A stretch of 16,651 nt of DNA, taken from Jimgerdemannia flammicorona (Eukaryota; Mucoromycota; Endogonomycetes; Endogonales; Endogonaceae). The stretch is taken from assembly GCA_003990745.1 (NCBI GenBank), contig RBNI01003107.1, positions 1 to 16,651 of the forward strand. Reading direction: 5' to 3'. This document shows positions 1 through 7,869 of the stretch, one piece after another. The notes below the pieces were generated by a model. The model made no database searches. It was not told where the DNA came from and worked only from the letters and a program-made list of their open reading frames with translations. The translations under genes were made by a program, and so were the position numbers. Each line of letters opens with the position of its first letter. Position 1 is the first letter of the stretch.

Positions 1-197
1 GAATATTATAAAGTATACTTTATTACTAAAAGTTATTTACAAGATTATAGTATTAACTATAATAAGATATTTTTACTAGTATTCAAGCTTATCTTACTGA
101 GAATACTTCTTACAATCAGTACTATATATAATTTGAAATTTATCAGATAGATATAAAGATAGCTTTTCTTAATAGCAATATAAATATAAAGCTATAT
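1..197 (+). pseudogene. Ty1/copia reverse transcriptase fragment, left part
   Basis: Remnant of the copia-type reverse transcriptase, which copies element RNA into cDNA. Frame 1 from base 1 reads YKVYFITKSYLQ, then DYSINYNKIF and RILLTISTIYNL, matching the family pattern YKARLVAKGYxQ, DYxETFSPV and IRxLLAxAA. After about base 135 the frame moves by one base and continues as IYQIDIKIAFLNSNI, the copia hallmark IHQMDVKTAFLNG. A single-base deletion inside TTG-GAA explains the shift. The region is AT-rich and the ends of the element are not in view. It is cut at base 197 by the gypsy insertion and resumes at 10862. The family call is firm; the element's name is unknown. Confidence 0.85.
193..197. 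repeat. Target-site duplication, left copy (TATAT)
   Basis: Five bases directly before the TGTAAG end of the gypsy element. The same five bases follow the far end at 10857-10861. The sequence is low in complexity, but the copia reading frame is restored exactly when one copy plus the gypsy element is removed. Confidence 0.8.
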
Positions 198-555
198 TGT
201 AAGAGGGTTGCTTTTTAGGGTAACCATTACATAGTTCTGGAAGGATTTTCTGAAAGTTCTAGATATTCTAGAAGACTGTTTTCTTATAGTCAAGATCAAT
301 TTCATATAGAGTATGTCCTCTACACTTATTGATTTCAAGATCGGGTTAACATCTCAACCAAAGTCCTTTTTCGGACTAGTTCTGGATATTCAGAGTTTTC
401 CATATTTCAGGAAGTTTAAAAAACTAAGACCAGCTTAGTTGGATTGGCATATCGCTGCAGACAATACCTAATTAGGAAATTTCGTGATGGGGTTAGGAGT
501 AGGACCTAACGGGGAGTGGATTTACTTAAGAGTGGTTTGTGGGTTATTAAATAGG

Positions 556-561
556 TTTATT
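556..561 (-). promoter_or_regulatory. Candidate polyadenylation signal AATAAA in the 3' LTR
   Basis: Minus-strand AATAAA about 315 bases beyond the end of the LTR reading frame and before the LTR's outer end. The same hexamer is kept at the matching place in the other LTR. It could set the 3' end of R. The hexamer alone is weak evidence. Confidence 0.35.
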
Positions 562-875
562 CGCTATTCATGGTATTGCTATACTAGGAGTAGTTGTAAG
601 AAGGGATATTGTGGGGAAGTGCTCAGGAGTTGTATTCAGATTGTTCAGGTCTGAGATTCTGAGGTCTGGGGGAGGGGGTATTTATACTAGTGAGGGGCTA
701 TCTGGACTATGCTAAATATAGGTATAGCACTAAGTACTTTACTGAGTCAGAATACAGTCATATAGTACAAGTGTGATCTGACATATCAAGAGATCATCTG
801 ACTGCTGAGTCAGTTCACAGTCACATCATACAAGACTAATCTAACTATACTATGACTGCTAACCTATTTATGGTT

Positions 876-1981
876 TTAGGCACTGTCTGGATAGTCTTTG
901 ATGACATCACCATCAATTGCTTCATCTCTGATGAAGTAGTCGTCTAGGAAAAGTGGTTCGCGAATTACTTCTCCTTGTTCACTGAGGTAGTAATATATTG
1001 GAACTTCATCTCTGTCCTACAGGATAGCATCGTCTGTCTCATATGCTGGATAAGATGTTGGTGGGCAAAGAAGTGGTACATTATTTTCACTTTCATTGGA
1101 TTCACTGTCTGTATACCTTCTATAGGTTACAGCACTGTGAGTCATGGGGTTGTAGTAAGCTGGCAGCTGTGGTTCATATTGCTCGTACTCGGGTGGTGGA
1201 GTAGTTGGTTTGACTTTGAGGGTTGTCTGAAGATATAGGTTGTGTTCTCTGGTCTCTTCATTATAGTTAAAGTATTAAAGTAATCGGGGGTGAATGCAGG
1301 TTGGTATTTATGCCAGTGGTCATTATCCCAATAAGTCTCGTATATAGTTATGAACTGTTGTAAGTTTATCAGCAAGGTTGGCGGTGTGATCAGAGTTGGT
1401 AGAGATCCTTGGCTTGAGGTCATGTCAGCATCAGAGGGATCGTTGTCTTCTGCTTCATCTTTATCAAATCAGATTATATCATAGACATCCTTCATAACAT
1501 ATCTGACTTGGGGCATTTGCAGGATATGATTGTCAGGGTGTGAGAAGGTTCTGTCAGTAGTCTGAACATATTTGAGATACTTGTGGTTGAGTTCTTGTAT
1601 CATGTTGTCGATTTGGCCATAGGATAGGGTAGCAACCATTTTGCTGGTAGTAACTCGGAGACGGGGAATAAAGGTGCTATACTCATAGAAGAGTTCTCAG
1701 TGTTTGTGGGCGATGAGCTTCTGGTGTTGAGACATCTGGGTAATGTCTGTGTCATAGTAATGTTTGACCATGTCTTCCAGGAGGCAGCCAATCTGGTAGT
1801 AGCTTGAGATTTGTCCAATCTAGTGGGCCTTGTTAAGCATGTTTAGGGTGTTCCATCAGGCTTCCACGAAGTAGAGGAGTGCTTGGCTATAGATATTCAT
1901 GAGGGGCAGAGGGGGTGTAGCTCAGTTGACAATGGCATTCCAAATGTCAGCATAGATGCAGTTGTAGATCTCGGTGGTCAT
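876..1981 (-). pseudogene. LTR-encoded reading frame, copy in the 3' LTR
   Basis: Unrecognised protein frame on the element's sense strand inside the LTR. It starts at ATG 1981 (MTTEIYN) and would end at TAA 876, but the 8-bp duplication at 1267-1282 shifts the frame. This copy keeps sequence that the other has lost: Trp at codon 14 (DIWNAIVN), Gln at SQALLYF, Arg in PRLRV, and QQF where the other LTR has two stops. Its own stops include VN*A and EA*W (both shared with the other LTR), AH*IG, KH*EL and II*FD. The predicted product is helical at the start, with Asp/Glu-rich and Pro-rich stretches later. It has no membrane segment, no zinc finger and no family I can name. Confidence 0.6.
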
Positions 1982-2048
1982 ATTTGTGTATTTGGAAGTT
2001 GTGATTGTTGTTTGTTTTGGTTCTTATTCAATACATCTCAGGGCTCAG

Positions 2049-2059
2049 TATATATATAT
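2049..2059 (-). promoter_or_regulatory. TATA-like box in the 3' LTR
   Basis: Alternating TA run about 210 bases from the sense-strand start of the LTR and about 70 bases before the ATG of the LTR reading frame. It is conserved, slightly changed, at 10638-10645. It probably marks the end of U3, which would put the reading frame in R-U5. Its simple sequence leaves some doubt. Confidence 0.45.
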
Positions 2060-2268
2060 CTATTCTTGATTGGTAAGATTCCATTTGTGTAAACCTTGTA
2101 TTCCGTGACTTGGTATTGACTCAGCTTTGTACACTGTGACTTCTGTTTGACTCAGCTTCGTGATCTTGCAGGTAATTTCCAGATTTGTTTGGAGATCGCA
2201 TGTGATTTCAGTGGCTTGTTCAGAGGGTGATATGTGATTTCTGTGGCTTGGAGGTTGTGCGCTTACAA

Positions 2269-2281
2269 CTCTCCCCTTCTT
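2269..2281 (-). promoter_or_regulatory. Polypurine tract for plus-strand priming
   Basis: On the sense strand this reads AAGAAGGGGAGAG, thirteen purines, one base before the 3' LTR. This is the expected place and composition of the RNase H-resistant primer for plus-strand cDNA synthesis. Confidence 0.85.
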
Positions 2282-2328
2282 AGCTTTCGATGTCCTCATT
2301 GGGGCCTTCTAATTTTGTTCTAGTGTCA

Positions 2329-2690
2329 TTACACCATTTGGGAGGTCAAAAGTCTGGTAAAGTCCATTTTTTCAGAAATTGGCATACTCTTAGTATAGTT
2401 GCCTAATGCATTGGATTTACATGTTAAAGGGTTGTGTATTCAATGCTGTGTGCCGGAGGTGATTCTGACGTCATTTACTGCTGGAGAATTTCCTCTAAGA
2501 AATCTTCTTAAATATCTATGCCTCGTTTCCCACCAGTGGTATGGGGAGAATAGGCTGGCTTTCAGTTTTGCTATTTTTTCAGAGGGTCAGTATTCTTTTG
2601 TTCTTGCTGAGTTCTTGATTAGGTTTGTGATAATTATAATGTTCAGGAGGATATAATATATAGTATAAACTGATAGGTGCAGGAGTGTTC
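2329..2690 (-). pseudogene. Open segment between chromodomain and polypurine tract
   Basis: About 120 codons in a frame different from pol, running from just past the chromodomain stop to TAA 2329, with two in-frame TGA codons. Readable stretches include SEKIAKLKASLFSPYHWWE, RHRYLRRFLRGNSPAV and MPISEKMDFTRLL. The start is rich in hydrophobic residues (around ILLNIIIITNLI). I do not recognise a family. It may be the remains of an extra 3' reading frame, a frameshifted pol tail, or chance openness in non-coding sequence. The longest stretch without a stop is about 54 codons. Confidence 0.35.
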
Positions 2691-2695
2691 AGATT

Positions 2696-2999
2696 TTAGT
2701 TATTCAAGGAATTGTATTCCTGAACTAAATCGGTAGCATTCTGGAGATTGGTCTTGGGTTCCCATGTTACATCATAGATCGGATAACCTTTCCATTTAAT
2801 GAGATACTCAGGGTAGTTCTTGTGATCACGTCTGTTGAGGATTTGTTCAACTTCATATTCTTCCTGGTCATTAATAATGACAGGTGCAGGTGATTTTGTA
2901 GTACAGTTCGGGAATAGCTCATCATCATTGTCATTATATCGCTTGAGATGTTGGATATTGAAGACTGGGTGAATCTTAATAGTGTCTGGTAGCACCAAT
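2696..2999 (-). pseudogene. pol: Integrase C-terminal tail and chromodomain
   Basis: Last 100 codons of pol, with no stop until TAA at 2696. After the integrase tail (HPVFNIQHLKRY) comes a chromodomain beginning near 2860: YEVEQILNRR, then YLIKWKGY, then TWEP and a closing helix. The aromatic residues Tyr (YEVE), Trp (IKWKGY) and Trp (TWEP) expected of a methyl-lysine cage are present. In chromoviruses this domain tethers integrase to modified histones and steers insertion to heterochromatin. It is the best-preserved part of the element. It lies in the second pol frame, after the shift at 3704-3709. Confidence 0.93.
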
Positions 3000-4109
3000 T
3001 TGTAGAAGGTCAGAGAGACTTGTGAAATGACTTCAAATGGTCCAATGAACTTACTGTTCAGCTTTGTAGATGGTCTGTGCTTGAGGTTGTCAACTCGGTA
3101 TCCTTGGATATCTAGTAGAACTTTTTCTCCAATATCAAAGGTTTCTTCTCGGTGATGTTGGTTAACATACTATGACTGTTGTTCTTGAGCTCACAATAAA
3201 TTGTCAATTGCGATCTGGCTTAGATTATGCATTCAGAGTAAGAATTCTTCAACAGCTTCAACTGTAGAGGGTTCTTCTGTAGTTCAGATGAGTGTCAGAG
3301 GAGTGTTTGGGTTTTGTCCAGTGTTGGTAAAGAATGGGGTCATTCCAAGAGAGGCTTGCTTGCTATTGTTATAGGCAAACTCGACTGCAGTGAGGTGTTT
3401 ATGCCAATCATCTTGTCTGTAGGAAACATAGTTTCTTAGCATTTGTTCCAGAGTTTGATTCATTCTTTCAGTTTGTCCATCAGTTTCAGGGTAAAAAGCA
3501 GTAGACAGTGCAAGTTTTGTTCCAAGGTGCGCATGGAGGGCTTTCCAAAAATGGCTAGTGAATTTCGGGTCTCAGTCACTAACAATGATCTTAGGGAGAC
3601 CATGATAGCAGAAGATATTGTCAAACAAGAGTGTGGCTATGTCTGGTGCTGTTGCAGTGGTGGTGGTTGGCACAAAGTGAGCTTGTTTGCTGAGATAGTC
3701 CATAAAAAACAACAATTATATCTTTCCCATTCTTGGTTCGGAGTAGCTGTACAATGAAGTCTATAGAGACTTATTCCCAATTAGCGGATGGTACTGGGAT
3801 AGAGTGGAGTAGATCAGGTTTTACTAGTGTTGAGGACTTGTTCCGTTGGCAGGCATCACAGGAAGTGATATAGGTTTTGAGCTGATCTGCTATGCAGTGC
3901 CAATAGAAGTTTCAGGAGATAACTTCATAGTATTTATCAAATCCTAAGTGTCCAGCTGTAGGGGTATCATGACATTCAAATAGGATAGTCCTTCAGAGGT
4001 CTCAGTCATTTGGAACATACAATCTGTCCTTGTAGTAGATAGCATTGTCCTTGAGTTGGTATTGATTGTACTGAGTATGCTTGTCAGCACCATTGCTGTT
4101 CAAGATTTC
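3000..4109 (-). pseudogene. pol: Integrase of the gypsy element
   Basis: Inserts the cDNA into host DNA. The HHCC zinc finger lies at 3849-3974 (CHDTPTAGH, then CDAC). The catalytic triad is visible: Asp in SIDFIVQL (3759-3761), Asp in VSD (3575-3577) and Glu in TERMNQ (3467-3469). The last two have the exact D-X35-E spacing. A GPF motif follows (IGPFEV near 3040). The frame changes inside VVF(M)DYLSKQAHF, at a run of six A on the plus strand (3704-3709), where one extra base restores continuity if ignored. Stops include the Arg of the usual SDRD motif (CGA to TGA) and several TGA and TAG codons nearby. The enzyme is not functional as it stands. Confidence 0.92.
3704..3709 (-). other. Frameshifting homopolymer in integrase
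   Basis: Six A on the plus strand (T on the sense strand). Upstream the protein reads GKDIIVVF in the main pol frame; downstream it reads DYLSKQAHFVPT in the next frame. Removing one T gives a continuous VVFMDYLSKQAHF, so slippage is the simplest cause. Confidence 0.8.
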
Positions 4110-4690
4110 TCAGAGTGCTTGAGCTTCCTTATTATTAGCACATGCTGCGATAATTTGTTCCATGATGGAGTTTGTAACCAGAGTGAGAGTTTGGATAACT
4201 TCTTCAATAGGTGGTCTGGAAATTGTATCGGCGACAATGTTTTCCTTGCCAGGGTGGTACTGGATTTCATAGTCAAAGTTGGTGAGGACTTTCATCCATC
4301 TGGCTTGCTTTCGAGAAAGAGTAGCCTGGGTCTTGATGTTGACTAATGACTTGTGGTCAGTCAACATAGTAAAGTGTGCTCCTTCTAGGTATGGTCGCCA
4401 TTTGATCAGAGTGTCTATGATGGCTAATATTTCCTTCTTGTGAGTTACATAGTTGATTTCGGCATCGTTGAACTTGTGGGAGTGATAGGCCACAGGGTGT
4501 CCTTCTTGTATGAGTACTGCTCCAAGAGCTAGGTCAGAGGTATCAGTAGTAACTTCATATGGTAGGGCAGGATTTGCCACTTGAAATACTAGAGTGATTA
4601 TCAAGGCATCTTTCAGTGCTTGGAAGGCTGTATCTTGTTTGGGTCCCCAGTTTGCAAGATTGTTGAAGTCTTTCTCTTATTTCATAGTCC
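4110..4690 (-). pseudogene. pol: RNase H domain of the gypsy element
   Basis: Degrades the RNA strand of the RNA-DNA hybrid during reverse transcription. The motif TTDTSDLALGAVL (usual form xTDASDxAxGAVL) carries the first catalytic Asp. It is followed by HSHKFNDAEINY and KEILAI with its Glu, then TDHKSL with the third acidic site, and HPGKENIVADTISR at the end. The stretch 4110-4604 is open for 164 codons and same-frame with RT. A connection region with stops (around 4680-4740) joins it to RT. It ends at a TGA after KEAQAL that lies in the linker to integrase. It is well preserved and of typical gypsy length. Confidence 0.93.
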
Positions 4691-4699
4691 AGAGCTATT

Positions 4700-5867
4700 C
4701 TCCTTTCTTGTTATGCTTGGTCATTTGAGTAAGGGCAGTGGTGATTTTGGCAAAGTTGGCAACAAATCATCTGTAATAGTTTACTAATCCCAGGAATAAC
4801 TGGAGGTCTTTCAGCTTCTTAGGTCTGGGCCAATCCTTGATTGCGGAGATTTTGCTAGGGTCTACTTTGATTCCATTCGGTATGACAATGTGTCCAAGGA
4901 ATTAAATTTCTTTTAGAAGGAATTCGTACTTACTGAGTTTTGCAAAGAGTCAGTTCTCTCGAAGTTTCAGTAATACTAGTTCAAGGTATTCAAGATGTTC
5001 TTCCAGGGTTTTGCTGAAGACTAGGATGTCATCAATATAGATAACAACAAATTTGTCCAAGTATGGGTGCAGAATGGTATTCATCAGTGTCTGGAAGGTT
5101 GCAGGTACATTAGTTAAGCCAAAGGGCATAACCAGGAATTCGAAATGTCTATAGCGAGTTTGGAAGGCTGTCTTGTAGATGTCTTCTTCTTTCATGGCAA
5201 TTTTCCAGTAACCATTTCACAGGTCAAAAGAGCTCATGAATTCTGGGTTGGTAAGCCTATCGAATATTTCATCGATTCTGGATAGTAGGCAACAGTTCTT
5301 GATGGTCTGTTTGTTGAGGTCACGGTAATCAATGCACATTCTCAGGTCTCCTCCTTTCTTGACAACAAAGAGGACTGGTGTACCATAAGGTGATACACTG
5401 GGTCTGATGAATCCTTATTTCAGGAGTTTATCAATTTCTTTCTTAAGTGCATCGATTTCTCTCAGAGACATGTGGTAGATTGACTTGAAGGCTGGCTTGA
5501 CATCTGGAATAGTCTTGATGGCATGGTCTACTGCTTGTTTTGAAGGTAGGCCTTTTGGAAGCTTCTTCAGAAATATGTCTCAGAATTTCTAGAGTAGTGG
5601 TCTGACATGGCTGTCAATTTTGGAAAAGTCTTCTTCAGAGTTCTCAGGTTCTCCTTTGGATGGACAGATGGAGATAGCAAAGAGAGGGCATTTCTTGGCC
5701 AATTTCTTGAGTTGTAGCTTGTTGATGTGGGTAATCTTTGGTCCAGGGTCACTAGAGTTGAGTGGGTCCTTTTCACCTTGCAGTTTGAAGTTGTGGTGAC
5801 CTTTCTTGATGGTCAGAGAATAGTTTACCCAATCGATCATAGGGTTCTCTTGTTTTAACCATGGAGT
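4700..5867 (-). pseudogene. pol: Protease-RT linker and reverse transcriptase
   Basis: RNA-dependent DNA polymerase of the element. After the linker motif TPWLKQENPMIDW come the fingers ([29 protein letters not shown]), the palm with [21 protein letters not shown], and YIDD at 5028-5039 within [11 protein letters not shown], then LGHIV and the thumb (GLVNYYR). Both catalytic Asp of YIDD are intact. About nine stops interrupt the frame (for example after SSFDL and after NYYR), all removable by single-base changes, and no indel is needed. The frame is shared with dUTPase, protease and RNase H. Confidence 0.94.
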
Positions 5868-6332
5868 TCAAAGGATGATTTTATTGTCAGGGAGTGGTAC
5901 GATCTGGAGAGTAATATGTACTCGATAGTTACCAATTCGGAAGGGTAGATTGCGGACTTCCTTGCTAATGACATGTGAGGTTCCATCAGCTATGGCAACT
6001 GCTTGAGTTTGTTGTACTGGAGAGGTGAAGACCTTGAGTCTGTTAGCTGTTTCTTCATTGATGAAGTTGCCCAAGGCACCACTGTTTATCATGATCTTGA
6101 CAGGTGCTTGATTGACAAAAGCTTTAAGTGTAAGCAGTTTGTCTGATCCAATGGTGGTGATTTCAGTTGTAGAAGCCTTCCTTCTGTTGCTTCTTCTTTG
6201 AGCCAGTTCATTGACACAAGAGAAGCAATCATCAATCATTCGGGAAGAGTACATTCCAATACCATGGGGGCATCGGCCACTTGGTATATATCCATCTTTA
6301 ATTTTCTTGTAGAATTGTTCTTCTTTGTTCAT
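5868..6332 (-). pseudogene. pol: Cys/His linker and aspartic protease, active-site Asp lost
   Basis: Open 154-codon stretch directly continuing the dUTPase frame. The first 50 residues hold a spaced Cys/His set, RCPHGIGM and then DDCFSCVNE, which could bind zinc. The retropepsin follows: MINSGALGNFI stands where the family has LIDSGATGNFI, and the second half ends in PLPDNKIIL, then a stop and TPWL. The catalytic Asp is Asn (AAC at 6084-6086), a single G-to-A change, so the protease is dead. The protease matures the Gag-Pol polyprotein. The start codon shown by the open stretch is only a Met inside the polyprotein. Confidence 0.88.
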
Positions 6333-6349
6333 GGTAGATTGGATTGGGG

Positions 6350-6780
6350 CCTTGTTTGATGAACCGAATCCTTTGGATCCTCGGATAGTGGGCAGTAGTT
6401 CAGAGACTTCCTTGACTGTCAGGGTTGACTTGATTTTCTCGAATAGGATCTGGGCAATACAGAAGCCTATAGGGATCTTGAAGGGTGTCCAACTGTGGTT
6501 TCGGATGAGGACAATAATTTCGCCTGTATAATCTTCATCAATGACTCCTCCTTCTACTGAGAGTCCTTTTAATGCTAGGCTGCTGCAATAGCATATTCTT
6601 CCAACATGTCCTTCAGGAATTTGGATACTGATTCCTGTGTAGACTTGCTTGACTTCTCAGTTAGAGACTGTAGCTTCTTTGGCTACATACAGGTCATATC
6701 TAGCTGCTTTTTGACTTCTTTTGGTTGGGGCTTTGGCAGTTTGTCTTAACTTGACAAAGTCTAGGGTTCTGGTGGTCAGG
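6350..6780 (-). pseudogene. dUTPase domain between Gag and protease
   Basis: Trimeric-type dUTPase, which hydrolyses dUTP to dUMP and limits uracil in cDNA. All five motifs appear in order and in one frame: motif 1 AARYDLYV (6684-6707; usually AAGYDLYA), motif 2 GRICYCSSLA (usually GRIxxRSGLA), motif 3 GGVIDEDYTGEI (from 6551) with the catalytic Asp and Tyr, motif 4 GFCIAQILFEKI (usually GDRIAQLI), and motif 5 RGSKGFGSS (6354-6383). The Cys residues in motifs 2 and 4 sit where Arg is expected and fit CGC/CGT to TGC/TGT; Arg for Gly in motif 1 fits G to A. One TGA (6657-6659) interrupts it. It is fused in frame to the Gag zinc knuckle upstream and protease downstream, the same position as in betaretroviruses. 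Confidence 0.92.
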
Positions 6781-6824
6781 TTGTTGAGATAGTGCAGAGT
6801 GATAACAGTTGCTCATATTACTGT

Positions 6825-7829
6825 TCAGGGTTTTCGGTTAGGGCAGGTGCTGGCCATGTATCCTGTCTTTCGGCAATAGAAGCATGCTCCGCTTCTTCTA
6901 AGTTCATTTCTTTCACCTTTAGTGAGTTTCTTGAAGGTGCTCAGCTGGGTGGGTTCATGATTTCTGGGTGTCCACGAAGTGGATATTGAGGGAGCTCGGG
7001 ATGCTTCGTGCTTGGGTTCTTCTTTCTTGGTCCAAGTCTTTTTCTTATTGTTGAATTGTCTTTGGGGCAGAATTGGTCCAGCTGTTAAGATTTGCTTAAC
7101 CATTGTCTTGATTCTTGCCAGGCACCATTATTGGTGATCACAACCAACTGGGCATCCTTGTTCTCAGATTTTTCTAGTAAGCCATTCAGGCAGGGCATCG
7201 AATAAATGATCTGCTCTTGTACCATTTCGTACTTCATCATTGGCAATATATCCTAGGCCAACAGTATTCAGGAGTAACTTGAGTTTTGTACAGAAGGTTT
7301 CGAATTCCTCCTTGCCATGTACATTGAATTTGAGATTGCAGAGTTTTACTCAGGATTCAGCGATCATGGTTTTGCTGCGATATTGAGCAATCATGAGTTG
7401 TTTAAGTCCAGGGGCTGCAGGATGGGCTCTATATTCTGAGGTATTATTTGCTGCATTCTGAGCAACTACTGCAGGTCGGGTGTCCCATGTGAGGGGTTTT
7501 TCAGGAAGGGTTCACCACCATTCTTCAGCAGGTCCTTGGAAGTATGTAACAACTCAGTAGACATAGGCTATAGTGGTAGCAAAGAGTTGTTCCAGAGTAT
7601 AGTCTTGATTGTTTGTCAGAATGCGGTCAGCAACTTGTTCATTGGTCCATTGATTGGCTTCAAAGTTGGTGTCAACTATACTAATGAAGCTTTGGACTTC
7701 TTGTGCAGTACCATTGAAGGTAGGTAGACTCAGATTTTTTGTAGGTCAGGTCTGTTCGGCTAAGGTAGTGATGGTTGCTGCCATTATGGCTACCTGGGCT
7801 GTGAGGTCTATAATCTGTTGGTTTGCCAT
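6825..7829 (-). pseudogene. gag: Gag capsid and zinc-knuckle region
   Basis: Structural protein that packages element RNA. From MANQQIIDLTAQ (7829) the frame continues with LSLPTFNGTAQEVQSFI, TYFQGPAEEWW, KFNVHGKEEFETF and LFDALPEWL, the pattern of retrotransposon Gag capsids. Near 7180 a better reading moves to another frame (ENKDAQLVVITNNGAW) and near 7100 back again, so two compensating indels are likely. A basic stretch (NNKKKTWTKKEE) precedes the zinc knuckle CFYCRKTGYMASTC (6843-6884), whose CCHC His has become Tyr (CAC to TAC). Stops occur at several Trp, Arg or Gln positions. TGA at 6825 and 6813 separate it from the dUTPase in the same frame. Confidence 0.85.
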
Positions 7830-7869
7830 GTTATTTACTGGAGGTGATTGGACTACTGGTAGTGGTGTT

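Larger units (their letters stand above)
198..2267 (-). repeat. 3' LTR of the gypsy element (2,070 bp)
   Basis: Direct repeat of 8791-10856. It begins TGTAAG and ends CTTACA on the plus strand, a perfect 6-bp terminal inverted repeat of the TG...CA type. In a 306-bp stretch (896-1201 against 9487-9792) I counted 23 differences, all transitions, about 7.5%. Indels elsewhere include a perfect 8-bp tandem duplication (TTAAAGTA, 1267-1282) and the absence of a 6-bp unit present at about 10487-10492. At about 2 kb it is much longer than the few hundred bases usual for fungal gypsy LTRs. It contains a long reading frame described separately. Confidence 0.95.

Noticed and set aside
975..2092. Plus-strand open stretches inside the left LTR (and 9566-10681 in the right LTR)
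   Set aside because: They mirror the sense-strand LTR reading frame, have low-quality protein composition (Cys, Trp, Phe-rich), and their frame breaks differ between the two LTRs.
198..2267. The two 2-kb repeats as a segmental duplication of a host gene, not LTRs
   Set aside because: They have TGTAAG...CTTACA ends, flank a gypsy interior in the proper orientation, abut a polypurine tract, and are bounded by a 5-bp target duplication.
3704..3709. Programmed frameshift in integrase
   Set aside because: Programmed shifts in gypsy elements occur between gag and pol, not inside the integrase core; an extra base in a homopolymer run is simpler.
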